Positions 1 through 10,500 of a stretch of 64,000 nucleotides of DNA are shown here, piece after piece. The DNA is from Bolinopsis microptera (lineage: Eukaryota; Ctenophora; Tentaculata; Lobata; Bolinopsidae), in contig NC_087073.1 in assembly GCF_026151205.1 (NCBI RefSeq), forward strand, positions 13,597,837-13,661,836. The letters run 5' to 3'. Within the stretch, counting starts at the first letter, position 1, and the number at the start of each line of letters is the position of its first letter. Under the pieces are notes generated by a model. It saw only the letters and a list, made by a program, of their open reading frames with translations. It made no database searches and was not told the origin of the DNA. Made by a program: the position numbers and the translations under genes.

Positions 1-1639
1 CAGCTCTGTCAAGAATTTGCTTAAACAGTCACTTCTAAGAGCTCAAAACAGGTATGGAACTGATTGGTGTGACAAAAATTTCACTGAATTCTGAGTGAGA
101 AGTGATACTTGCCTGTTATTCCCACTTACTGACTGATAATCTTATCTATGGATACCATGCTTGAATTTAGGTAAACAACATAGCACTTCCTCACCAGTCA
201 CGTTGAACGCGATCGCCGAATGATAAAACAATATGGGAGCGCGCACAGCATTGCGCGCTGATACTCTAAATACTGTGCGCGTTTCGTCCGGAACCTGGGG
301 GAGTTCCCGCTCTAATATATCTGACGACAGTGATCACTCATTATGAGAACTAATCCCGACCACTTTCCCGGTCGAACCGTACCCAAATCAAACTAATTTA
401 TGAACCACGTGTATAGCCAACGTCCTTGCGGTGCTGAGCCGATGTAAAACTCTTCTGTCTCTTGTTAATATTTTAGTTGTACTGTGCATAAAAGTGTGTA
501 GTGACAAGTGTGTAGTGGTAATGTATATTATTTATTATGACGACGCGATATCTATAACGCAGAATTAAAAGCTGCTTTCGATATGACTGGTGGTGGGCTC
601 TCTCCGGCGGGACATAGATCTATATAGGGGGTACCCGGGGTACGAGTTAACGAACAGTGTTCGTGTCCTTCCACAACCCCCTGTTACCTGTGTTTCTGTC
701 GGGGTAGCCTAATTCATCCGTTAGAATCGCAGAGTTAGCGGAGCTCATGATATCTCGCGACGTATGCTGCATGAACGGTGCAAGACTTGCGCCGTTTGTT
801 TCAGCATCCAGTTGCGAGTGCTTGCCCATCGAAAACATGATTAGTGATTGTGGATTTTATTGATATTACTGATTATCCATCATATTCAGTATTAATGTTA
901 TCCATTATTTATTTATTGACATCCTTCAGTCTCCAAAACGAGGTGTGAAGGTAAATTAACTTTGAGCCTTGTTTTGGCGACTGCTTAATCGATGGGCAAG
1001 TAGGTATTTGTTTTTTAGCAGTGTTGAACATTGAAACAATTATAAAATGTTTATTTTTATCTTATATAACGTACAATATGAATGACATATGCTATAGTGA
1101 CGTAACATATATAGTGCAAAGAATTAGTAACTTGCGAGATCTGATTTAGTGATAATCGACGTTAACATTTTGCAGTTTACAGTTGCACAATGTTGACGTC
1201 GATTGTTACTAACATTTATCTGAATTTAATACAAGTACATGTCACATATAAATTGGGTAGCTGAATGAAACTCGTGCCTCAAAATTTTCCGGTATTAGCA
1301 TTGCAGTGTCCACGCCCTGTACTGCGTTAACGACCGAAATTTTCCCAATATGCAATTATTATTTTGCTTTTAAAATTCTCTGATAATTAATAATATATCG
1401 TGACATGTAATTGTAAGATAACAAACCTTGCGCGCGCGGCGCTTACATCTGCACCTGAGAATCTCTCAACAATGTGTGGCTGTCTGCGCGGCGGGCTGTG
1501 TATTGTGTATATAGCTGAATCTAAATTTAGATTTATTTGTAATTGTATAATAATATTAAATATGTATTGATTGTTTTGTGGTAAATAAAAATTTTGTTTT
1601 ACTAAAAAAAAAAATTTTGTTTTACTTGGTCACTAAAGT
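1..1639. other. AT-rich DNA without a recognisable gene
   Basis: No reading frame here looks coding; the only listed-size frame (647-838, minus) resembles nothing I know. There are short CpG-rich patches near 210-300 and 1430-1490 and an imperfect hairpin at 1148-1210. An A-run at about 1604-1614 borders the retroelement fragment that follows. Confidence 0.6.
1148..1210. repeat. Imperfect inverted repeat (27-nt arms, 9-nt loop)
   Basis: The left arm 1148-1174 and right arm 1184-1210 are reverse complements with about four mismatches, separated by nine bases. This could be a tiny foldback transposon remnant or a hairpin-forming RNA. I see no convincing target duplication. Confidence 0.5.
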
Positions 1640-2172
1640 TACTCTCGTCACCAACTGTCAACTCTACTAATATGTCCACCTTTCCTTTATCAGACCAGAC
1701 TACAATATCAGGACGTTCTGCAGTTCCGTAGATGTGCTGGGGGAACTGTGCTGGGAGGTCATCTTCGTCCCAGATAATCTGTCAATCTTGGTCTTTCTCA
1801 AAAGGGCTCTCTCTTTTCATCTTCGTCTTTGGTTTTTGGTAACAGCTGCTAGATGACTTGAAGCCTGTCCAGTCCTGAACTTCAAGTTTAAAATATTTGT
1901 TGCTGAACTTCTCTATTTGATCCATTAGGGATTTTGCAATGACCCGCAGCACGTTGTCATGCCTCCAATTGTATCGTTTGTTGTTCAGCGAGAAGTTGCT
2001 AGCTACCAAAATGTGCTTAATGTTGCAGTGTTTCCATCCGCAAAGTGGACAGTGTCCTGTGTCAGCATAGTTCCAGATGTTGGACAACAATTACCATCGA
2101 ATCTTCTCTTGTCCACTGTACCGCTGTTCCTACAGAGAAACCATTCAAGAGCACTCCACTAGTGACCAACCA
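1640..2172 (-). pseudogene. Degenerate C-terminal fragment of a non-LTR retrotransposon polyprotein
   Basis: On the minus strand, 2090 to 1782 encodes a segment with a CPLCG zinc-knuckle start, a following H, and the RYNWRHDNVLR block typical of retroelement ORF C-termini. After an in-frame TGA the same frame continues with RPDIVVWSD and an ILVELTV block, also typical of these proteins. A stop (TAA) just upstream of 2090 and a frame change towards 2150 show further decay. Only the 3' end of the element is present; no reverse transcriptase core is visible. The clade cannot be assigned. Family assignment rests on recognised motifs only. Confidence 0.65.
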
Positions 2173-2913
2173 TGCTGGTCTATCTTAAGAGATGGTAGTG
2201 ATGGCAGCATCACTGCCTTCCGATCTTTAGCACAGATCGCCATCGATGAACTATCATAGAATTGATACTTATACTTATTAGTGCTCCTTCACCTCCATCC
2301 CCCTTCATGTCCTACATCTCCTTATGACATCACTCCCCCTTCAGCCTCTACTACTCCTTTACTACTCCATCTACTGCCTCATCTTCTGGACATCATTATC
2401 TTCTAGTTTAGTTGAGAATTCTCAACACCCACTTCCAAGTCGAGTACTCTCGACCCACTTAGTCCACATACCTTGCAAACTTACAGCAGGGTATTTGTAA
2501 TGGTCGAAGTCCCTAATACACGCCAAAGATGGTTCCTCTATACTCAACCGTAGGAGAAGAGAATTAGGTGACTGTATTTTGTTCTAATGTTGATATTAAT
2601 ATAAGTATGTTCTAGTTGTTACTCCTTTTGTTTTAACGTTTTTATGGTACTCTCCTTAAATTATTTCAATGCAGTCACTCAGATGATTTTTAAATCAGGA
2701 CACTTAAATAAAGACACATACTCTGCCCACAATAAGGGGCCATAATTTTTAAATTATGTAACAGTATAGAATTATTATTATTATTATTCATAGTTCCACA
2801 GGCTCATGTTTGCTGGAGTATTTTCAACGTCATGGGTTGCATTGAGGTGGAACTTAAGAAGAGCAAGGCTCATCTTGTAGTTGTAAATAAGGTTGTTCCA
2901 ACTTAGGTCTAGC

Positions 2914-2950
2914 TGCATGGTGTTTTCCCATGTTAAGAAAACACCATGCA
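2914..2950. repeat. Perfect 14-bp inverted repeat with 9-nt loop
   Basis: TGCATGGTGTTTTC at 2914-2927 is matched by its exact reverse complement at 2937-2950. It could form a stable hairpin. Function unknown. Confidence 0.75.
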
Positions 2951-3066
2951 TATGATATAATTATAAGAATATAATAGTATGTCACACCTATTTAACTGTT
3001 ATGTTTGAGTAGTCGTGCCATGGCTAAATCTAACTAGGACCAGTGGTGTTGATTAACATTTAATAG

Positions 3067-3111
3067 GTGAGTCTAAGTGAGTCTAAGTGAGTCTAAGTGA
3101 GTCTAAGTGAT
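3067..3111. repeat. Short tandem repeat, unit GTGAGTCTAA
   Basis: About four and a half head-to-tail copies of a 10-bp unit, without interruptions. Confidence 0.85.
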
Positions 3112-4251
3112 CCAAATGGAAAATTTTATGAAAAGACGGATCAAAACACAGATCCAAGGACAAGGAGACCCCACTGCAGGACCATACAATATACATTCTA
3201 GTGGCTAGTGCATGGCCCAAATGTCCAGGATGTCCAGGAAACTGTACGTAGCTGGTAAACTAGTTTTGAATTCAGACTAGGCTTGATGAGTTCTGGGGTT
3301 TCTAGAGGTAAGATTTGATGGTGCCAGGTTTGTTCAGGCGGACATGGAAATTATGCGAGGAATATTATATATTATATAGGTATATAAAAATCATATCTAT
3401 GTAAAAATAGATCCAAAAATAAATCCAAAGATTCACACGGCAGTCAGGGAACTTCCAGACAGGATGCTTTTGAAACAGGTATAATTAGCGCTTTTGTAAT
3501 TAATTGTGTGCAAGGGATGGGATGCTGATTGACTAAGCTGGTTCAATGCCCCAGCTATTTAGGGGGAGCCACTCAATTTCACGCCCAGGTGTTGCCAATT
3601 GCTGGGTTTCAAGTAAAAGCTTTTTGATACGGCTCTTGATAATTGAGATGGGGGAGGAAAGGTCGGAAAATTTAATAGAGCCAGGGACCATGACATTGTT
3701 TTCATTAGGAGTTTAAGCTGATTAGAGCTTATACTTATAGTTATAGTGAATGGAAATCTAGTGTCCACCAAAACGAAACAACGGGCCTAATTCTTGATTA
3801 GTAACATAATAATTGGTTCCCTTTATTCTTCCTAAATTATTCATAGTTCATTATAAGAAACATTTCTAAAAATAACATTCATTAACAAAACTTTTAGAAA
3901 TGATATCTCTCTTAAATCCATCTAATTCAACTTTAAAATTTAAAACTGTTTTAGAGCTCTTGACATCCGGCGCAGAGGGAGCTCTGGAGATTTTTAACAC
4001 TAGTACCCCTCTTACTACATCAGATTTACACGGTCAGATATGCCTATTCCAAATAGAACTGCTGAATAATCTGACAAACCGCTTTAAATAACCATGAAAG
4101 CTTTTAAAAGATTACCACGTACAGGCCACTCTGCCAGGGTTTTGTTTCATCGAAAATTGTATTGTTTCATTGATTCTTGGTAGCACTGAGAAGTACCTGC
4201 GTGTCTTGGCCATTCCAAGCAAAAGTTGAAACTTGTTTTTGTACATTTAAA

Positions 4252-4869
4252 GTGTACATATTATTGACATTTTCTTTACTTGTTTATTGTTCTCTGCTGA
4301 TTGCATCACTATTATTGACATTTTCGTTGCTTGGTTATAATTGTGGTCTGCCAATTGCATCACTTGATTTAATTAAATGTATATTATATGCATTTAATTA
4401 ATTATATATTATATTATATTATATTATATAATTATTATATTTAATATTATATCGTTTGACAATTTTTATATTCATTGTTGAGCATATGAATTGTTCACTA
4501 ATTTCCGCTGCCTGTGTCACTTGATTCGATTGAATGTATCATTTTCTTTCAATCTTAAGCTTATTTCTGGTACTTTCTACTTTAATGGTACTTTCTCGTT
4601 TCTCTTTCAATCTTTATCATGTATTTGTAACATTAATAATTTTTCATGGATGTATATTTATTACTAATCAATTCAGCAGATGAATGAAGAAGATCTTGAG
4701 TCCCAACAAGATGAAATATTGGCACTTCAGAGCATATATGATAGTAAAGAATTCAGAACAAACTATGAAAATCAGGGTATTTTCAATGCCAATGTTCAAC
4801 CAGCTCTTGATTTAGTGGAACTGATAATTGAAGATGACTCTCACATACCCAATTGTCTTACGCATCTTT
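4252..4869 (+). repeat. Upstream copy of a 618-bp direct repeat (LINE target-site duplication)
   Basis: This segment recurs at 11796-13877 once the 1462-bp transposon and its duplicated TA are removed; both copies are then exactly 618 bp. I find four substitutions and no indels by eye. The left end coincides with the last A of the LINE poly-A at the other copy and the right end with the first base of the LINE. It contains the upstream region, splice acceptor and first 63 codons of the RNF14-like gene. The copy lacks the DNA transposon, so it serves as the empty site for that insertion. Confidence 0.9.
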
Positions 4870-4871
4870 AA
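4680..4871 (+). pseudogene. Truncated first 63 codons of the RNF14-like gene
   Basis: The frame starts at the same ATG and splice acceptor as the intact gene at 13688 and matches its first 63 codons except for three replacements (Tyr for Asn29, Leu for Ser45, Glu for Gln51). It reads straight into the LINE, where the first bases form a TAA stop. The product would be only the start of an RWD domain. It arose by target-site duplication, not as an independent gene, but it keeps the original upstream sequence and so may still be transcribed. Confidence 0.85.
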
Positions 4872-4872
4872 A

Positions 4873-5087
4873 CTCACTTCTCAATTTAAACCATTTCTCA
4901 ATTTAAACCACTTCTCAATTTAAACACACTTCTCAATTTAAACTCACTTCTCAATTTAAACACACTTCTCAATTTAAACCCACTTCTCAATTTAAACCCA
5001 CTTCTCAATTTAAACACACTTCTCAATTTAAACCCACTTCTCAATTTAAACTTTTATTTCGTCACTTCTCAATTTAAACTTTTATTT
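4873..5087 (+). repeat. Tandem repeats at the LINE 5' end, core CTTCTCAATTTAAAC
   Basis: About eleven copies of a 17-18 bp unit run from the 5' junction of the element; the last spacings carry an extra TTTTATTTCG insert. Tandem monomers at LINE 5' ends often carry promoter activity in other families; that role here is inference. Confidence 0.85.
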
Positions 5088-5341
5088 CGCCACTCTTTCC
5101 TTAGCTCTCTTATCTTTTTAGATTACACAAACCTTTATTTCAACTTTTTATAACGGTTTTTTCAATCATGTACGATATGGCTTATCTAAGATAATTTTTA
5201 TCCGTTAAAGTTGTGACGTTTTTACCCGTTTTTCTAGAACTTTCCTAACGTCTATGCTATTCAGAGCTTAACACGTACATATTATTTACCACGTGATAAG
5301 GTTTACCGGTAACACTTTAGCTGTGCCCATATTTAACGGTT

Positions 5342-6416
5342 ATGTCGAGTATTTTAGGGTACTTTTCTGGTTCTCCTCCACAGAATTCGGATAATAAAAG
5401 GACCTTAGATGATGTAAGTGCCAGTAGTTCACCTTCTGACAAGGATACCAAACGTCCAAATTTAAATGTTTCAGGCTCTCCAATTAAGTCCGAAGAGCAG
5501 TCGATGGTAACGCTAATAGAAAATCTATTTGTTAATTTTTCTAACCAAACTGTTGCCAGACTGGATGCAATCTCCAATAAACTAGAAAGCTTCGATTCTA
5601 GATTAAATTCAATCTCGTTAAAACTTGATTCGTATGATACCCGAATGTCTTGTATCGAGGAGAGAGCGGGGTCCCATCAGCTCGAAACCACAGATTTGTC
5701 AGACCGTGTCGTTGCCTTGGAAAACTTAAATGTTGAGCTTGAGGCGAAAATAGAAACTCTCTCAGGGTCAAACTCAGCTAACTTAGAGTCAGGATGGGAG
5801 CCAGTAGGTTCTCCTGAGACCAAAATAGCCTTACTTGGTGATTCTAATTCGGGGGGGGAAAATCAAATTCGGACAGGGAAAAGGGACCTTAGGGGCCGCT
5901 TTACCTGGATCCGATACCTTTGTAGCCAAGGTCGAGGATTTACCAGAGCCGGAAACATATAATGGCATTTCTGATCTTATTTTAGCAGTAGGCACTAACA
6001 ACTTAAAAGTAGATTCTTGTATCCCGGAAGATTTGGTCAAATCTACTTTCACCTACATAAGCAAAGTCAGAAAAGCACATCCTTCGTGCCACATCTTTTG
6101 TCCCGGGGTTCTCCCATCTACCTCCACTGTAATCAATACCAGAATCACAAAGTACAACTTTTATTTGAACGATATGTGCCAACATTTACCAAATGCATCA
6201 TACGTAGATATGAAAACGTTCCAAAGCAACAACGGCAAGCTGCTACCGAAATTCTCAGTAGGAAATTCGGACTCTTTTCATCTTAACGAATCCGGCTTGA
6301 AGGTTTATTTTAGCCGACTTAAATTTTCCCTTAGGGCCAGACATGGCCTCCCTAATATCAAAAGGGGTCAACGTAGGCCAAACGATCCTCTAGCAAGCTC
6401 TGGTAACCATTCGTAA
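5342..6416 (+). CDS. LINE ORF1: coiled coil plus SGNH/GDSL-type esterase domain, frameshifted
   Basis: Two overlapping frames, 5342-5962 and the one ending at 6416, make a protein of about 357 residues if one base is discounted. The first part is charged and then forms a probable coiled coil (about residues 70-145). The second part carries SGNH-hydrolase blocks: GDSN (block I serine), GTNN in the block III position and DSFH (block V Asp and His) near the C-terminus. The shift falls at a run of eight G right after GDSN. Such esterase ORF1 proteins occur in CR1/L2-type LINEs, where they are thought to aid RNP assembly. Whether the shift is a mutation, a sequencing indel or programmed slippage cannot be told here. 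Confidence 0.82.
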
Positions 6417-7506
6417 CTGTTATAATATAGCCTATTTCTCTATTTATTTATTAGTTGATAAACTTTTAGTATATCACAGCACTCTAGCGTGTGTTCACTG
6501 TATTGTATTGTATTATCTCGTACGATTTTCGAGAGACCCCTTCAAGTTTTAACACTTAACTCACGCATAGAAATTATGCAGCGTGTGCCTTTTCTTCAAG
6601 TAGTGGTTCACGGGTTCCGTGGGGTGGGAGCTACGTGGTAGGGCTTAAGGGCTCTTCTTCAACTTCTTATCTGTTATTCAGAGTGCGTATCTCCTCATAT
6701 TATTGTATCCGCTAGTTTTTATAATATTGTATCCGTCAGCCTGATTCTATTGAATTTATTATTGATTGACTTGCTCCGTGCAGTCGTTTTCCAGTTAAGG
6801 TAACTTAGTATTTATAAAATTATCCCCTCTCATCATAACACCTGTATAATACCGACGTCGAGAGACCAGTTTTTTGTCCACGTGAGTTACCTCTTTATCA
6901 CCATCAATTTCACCTATTTATTATGTTTTATAGGTATTTTAAAAGGGTCTGTTTGACTCGTACTGATTTTTTGTACAGTGCATTATTCATTATTCAAAAG
7001 TTTAAAAAAATCTTTATAAAGGCTATGCCAACAAACATACAAAAAAAAACTCTTGCTCGGTGTATAACCGGTATCTATAAACATTATGATATAGTTGCTA
7101 TCATTCTCATTTTGTTCTAGATTTTCTGATCTTCTATCTGCTACAGTTTCGGGTAAACTGTCACAACTTCTCCTTGCGACGCGTTCACTCATGTTTCCTA
7201 GATACAGTGTGTTTCTCACCTTGCTACCTCGTCACTTCGATTATTGGTTCTACTATTATTCCAATAATAACTGTTATAATAAGGGCGGGGCCAGTGTAGG
7301 TTGTAGTACAAACAGGCTGTATTATTGTAGAAATTATTTTTCTACGATCGTTTTCCGTGTTTCTATGTCGCGTGTGCATGTTTTTTGTGTTATTTCCATT
7401 GTATATACTCATTTTTTCACGACACCATCACCTTCATTTCTGGGGTTTAATTCAGGGGGGGTAAAAAGCTACACTAAGGAAGGGCGGGGCCATTTTCAGA
7501 TTAACA
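6417..7506 (+). other. LINE inter-ORF spacer (1.1 kb), no convincing gene
   Basis: A frame at 7095-7523 (142 codons) overlaps the start of ORF2 by 17 bases but resembles nothing I know and has skewed composition. The spacer is long for a LINE. It may contain signals for ORF2 translation; none is recognisable. Confidence 0.5.
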
Positions 7507-10500
7507 ATGACTCCGCAAAATAACAGCAATAGTGGGTTGGCATGCCCAAAAATCGGTTCTTTTAACTGCAATGGTATGGGTAACCCGATTAAACGTAATC
7601 TTGTTTTAAACTGGCTTAAAAATAAACCTGAGCAAATCATTTGTCTCCAAGAAACACACTCAACTCCTCAAGTTGAGAGAGACTGGAAACATTCTTGGGA
7701 TGGGGATATAATCTTTAACCATGGCACTTCAAACTCCACCGGTATTGCCTTCCTTGTTAAAGCTGATGCTCCGAATCTCCATATTATTAACCAGCGTAGC
7801 ATCAGCCAAGGTCGTGCGACCCTTGTCGAGTTAGAATACGACTCTCTCAAACTGTGTTTAGTGAATGTCTACTGCCCCAATAATGACGATGTTTCATTTC
7901 TCGAAAACGTATTTCTAGAATCACTCAGTCGTGCACGAGATGATCATATAATATTTGTGGGAGACTGGAACACGGTTCTGAACAACATGTTGGACAAACA
8001 GGGGGGGTCTACCACCCATGCAAATAGTCGCTGCCAGAATTTTCTCAATGATTCCATTAACGACTATGGGTTTAGTGATATTTTCCGTCTTAACAGAGGT
8101 GCTGAGGCACGGGTTTTTACTCATTTTAACAAAAAGTACAAAACTCAGTCTAGATTAGATTTTTTCTTGATCCAAGATAGTCTGGTCAATCTACCTGTAT
8201 GTGATACAGAAATAAGCCATGGCTATAAATCTGATCACAGCTACATCTCGCTATCCCTCCAGGGCTCTACTATTGCACACGGAAAAGGATATTGGAAAAT
8301 TAACAACTCTCACCTCCTAGATCAAAATTTTATTAACGAAATAAAGAAAATCATTCATAATACAAAAGAAGATAGCTTTGATTCTTACAGGGGTCTTTGG
8401 GACGTTATAAAAATCAAAATAAAACAGTTTGGAATGACCTTTGGTAAAAAGAAAAAAAAAGAAATCACATTGAAAAAAGAAAAGTTAAAAAAAGATATTG
8501 AAGACTGTAAAAACGATTCGAATCTAGTAAACTGTACGATACTACAGAAGAAATTATTTGAAGCAGAGTTGGATTTAAATCATATTATAGATCAGGAGGT
8601 GAGAGGTGCAATTACCAGATCACGTGTGAAATGGACAGAGGAGGGGGAGCGCTCGACTAAATACTTTTTTGGACTTGAAAAATCAAACGGCAAGAAAAAA
8701 TGTATTAGTAAATTGATAGACAACGACGGAAATGAACTAACGGACCAGGATAACATCTCTAGTCACGTGGTTAACTTTTATCAGGATCTGTATAACTCAA
8801 CTAACCCATCTCCCACTGAGATAAATAATTATGTAACCAGCATCGAGCTTGAGCAAATCCCACAGGAAATTACTGAAACTCTGGAGGGACCTATTTCGTT
8901 ACACGAAATGGATGCTATTGTGAACAATTTAACAAACAATAAATCCCCAGGTTGGGACGGGTTATCTGCTGAATTTTATAAAACCTTTTGGTTGGATATC
9001 AGGCAGATCATTTACGACTGCTATCTAGAATCTATTGACAGTGGATGCCTGTCGCCTTCGCAGAGAATAGGTATTCTTACTCTTATTCCCAAGCCTAAAA
9101 GCCCAGTGGAACTTAACTACATAAAAAATTGGAGACCTATTACTCTGCTTAACATTGACTATAAAATCTTCACACATATAGCTAAGAATAGGATTATGAA
9201 AGCTATCCCCAGCATAATCAGCAAAACCCAGTCAGGCTTTCAAGCAGGCAGGAGTACAGCAGATAATCTTATTCTCATGTCAATGGTTCTGGAATCATTT
9301 AACAACGACTCGGAACAAGAGGGTCTCCTTTTACAGATTGACTTTGAAAAATGTTTTGACTCGGTAGAACATAACTTTGTCTTCAGTACGCTTGAAAAAT
9401 TAGGTTTCAGTGATTATATTATTAAGTTGATTAAAGTGGCTTTTCAAGCGTGCTTTAGCTACGCAAATATTAATGGGTTTTTAAGCGCACCTATTTATCT
9501 CCTCAGAGGTCTTCATCAGGGTAGCCCACTCTCTCCTATTCTATTTCTACTTGTGGCTCAAACTTTCTCGAATAAACTTCAGATCAACCCTAATATCAGG
9601 GGTATTAACATATCTGGTGTGGAAATTCTACAGAGTCTCTTTGCAGACGACACTGATCTGTTTCTGAAAGCTTCAATAGAGAGTGTAGAGGCAGTTATGG
9701 TAGAACTCAGAACGTTTGCTCAGTGCTCGGGGTGTAAAGCTAACATCGACAAAACTAGATGTATTCCTTTAGGTCGTGCTCGCCTTAATACAACTCTTCT
9801 AGCGTCCCTTCAAATGGACTACGGCGATGATTTTATTACAAATAACTTTACGGCTTTGGGTATAGTTTATAGGAATGATGGCTCACTTATGGATATAGTC
9901 AACAGTAATTATAATGATAAATTGATTAAGGTTCGGTCTTGGATTAACAGGTGGAACAAGAGGGATCTGACGGTAATGGGTAAATGTACAGTTATCAAAA
10001 CTCTCCTCTTTTCCCAATTAACATACCTGGTTCCTCCTCTCCCCAGACCAGATGCTTCCTTTATCAGAACTTTTGACACGATTATATTCCATTTTCTTTG
10101 GGGTTGCAAACGGGATAAAATAAAACGTGAAATCATAACCCGAAACAAGGAACATGGAGGCCTGGGACTATTTTATTTATCCGATTTTATTATAGGTCTT
10201 AAAACTAGTCTTATTTCAAAGCTACTAAATGATTCCTTTCACCACACTTGGAAAGATATTATGATAATGCAACTGAAATTTCCCGAGCATATCACCATCT
10301 CTGTAGAAAACGGTCTCGCAAATATCAACTGTAATTTTACACAGGACGTACTTGATTGCTACACTGAGTGGAAGATTAGTTCGGCTAATGCAGCCTTGGG
10401 TTCTATTGATCACTGTGTGTGGTCCAACCCAGCAATAACTGACATCGGGTCCAAACTTTGGAACAATCATCTTATTGATAAGGGAATATTTTACATCTCA

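Larger units (their letters stand above)
2231..4251. other. Intergenic or repeat-derived DNA, no gene seen
   Basis: No frame shows domain-like content. The stretch holds a short TTA run near 2775-2787, a perfect hairpin (2914-2950) and a 10-bp tandem repeat (3067-3111). It ends at the LINE target junction, where TTTAAA precedes the direct repeat. Confidence 0.5.

Noticed and set aside
1959-2259. Plus-strand frames at 1959-2162 and 2077-2259
   Set aside because: They lie opposite the retroelement fragment on the minus strand and have no recognisable content.
4873-5087. Short regular repeats as a CRISPR or satellite
   Set aside because: They form the 5' end of the LINE; units are adjacent and there are no spacers.
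7095-7523. 142-codon frame between ORF1 and ORF2
   Set aside because: No recognisable features and it overlaps ORF2; kept only as spacer.
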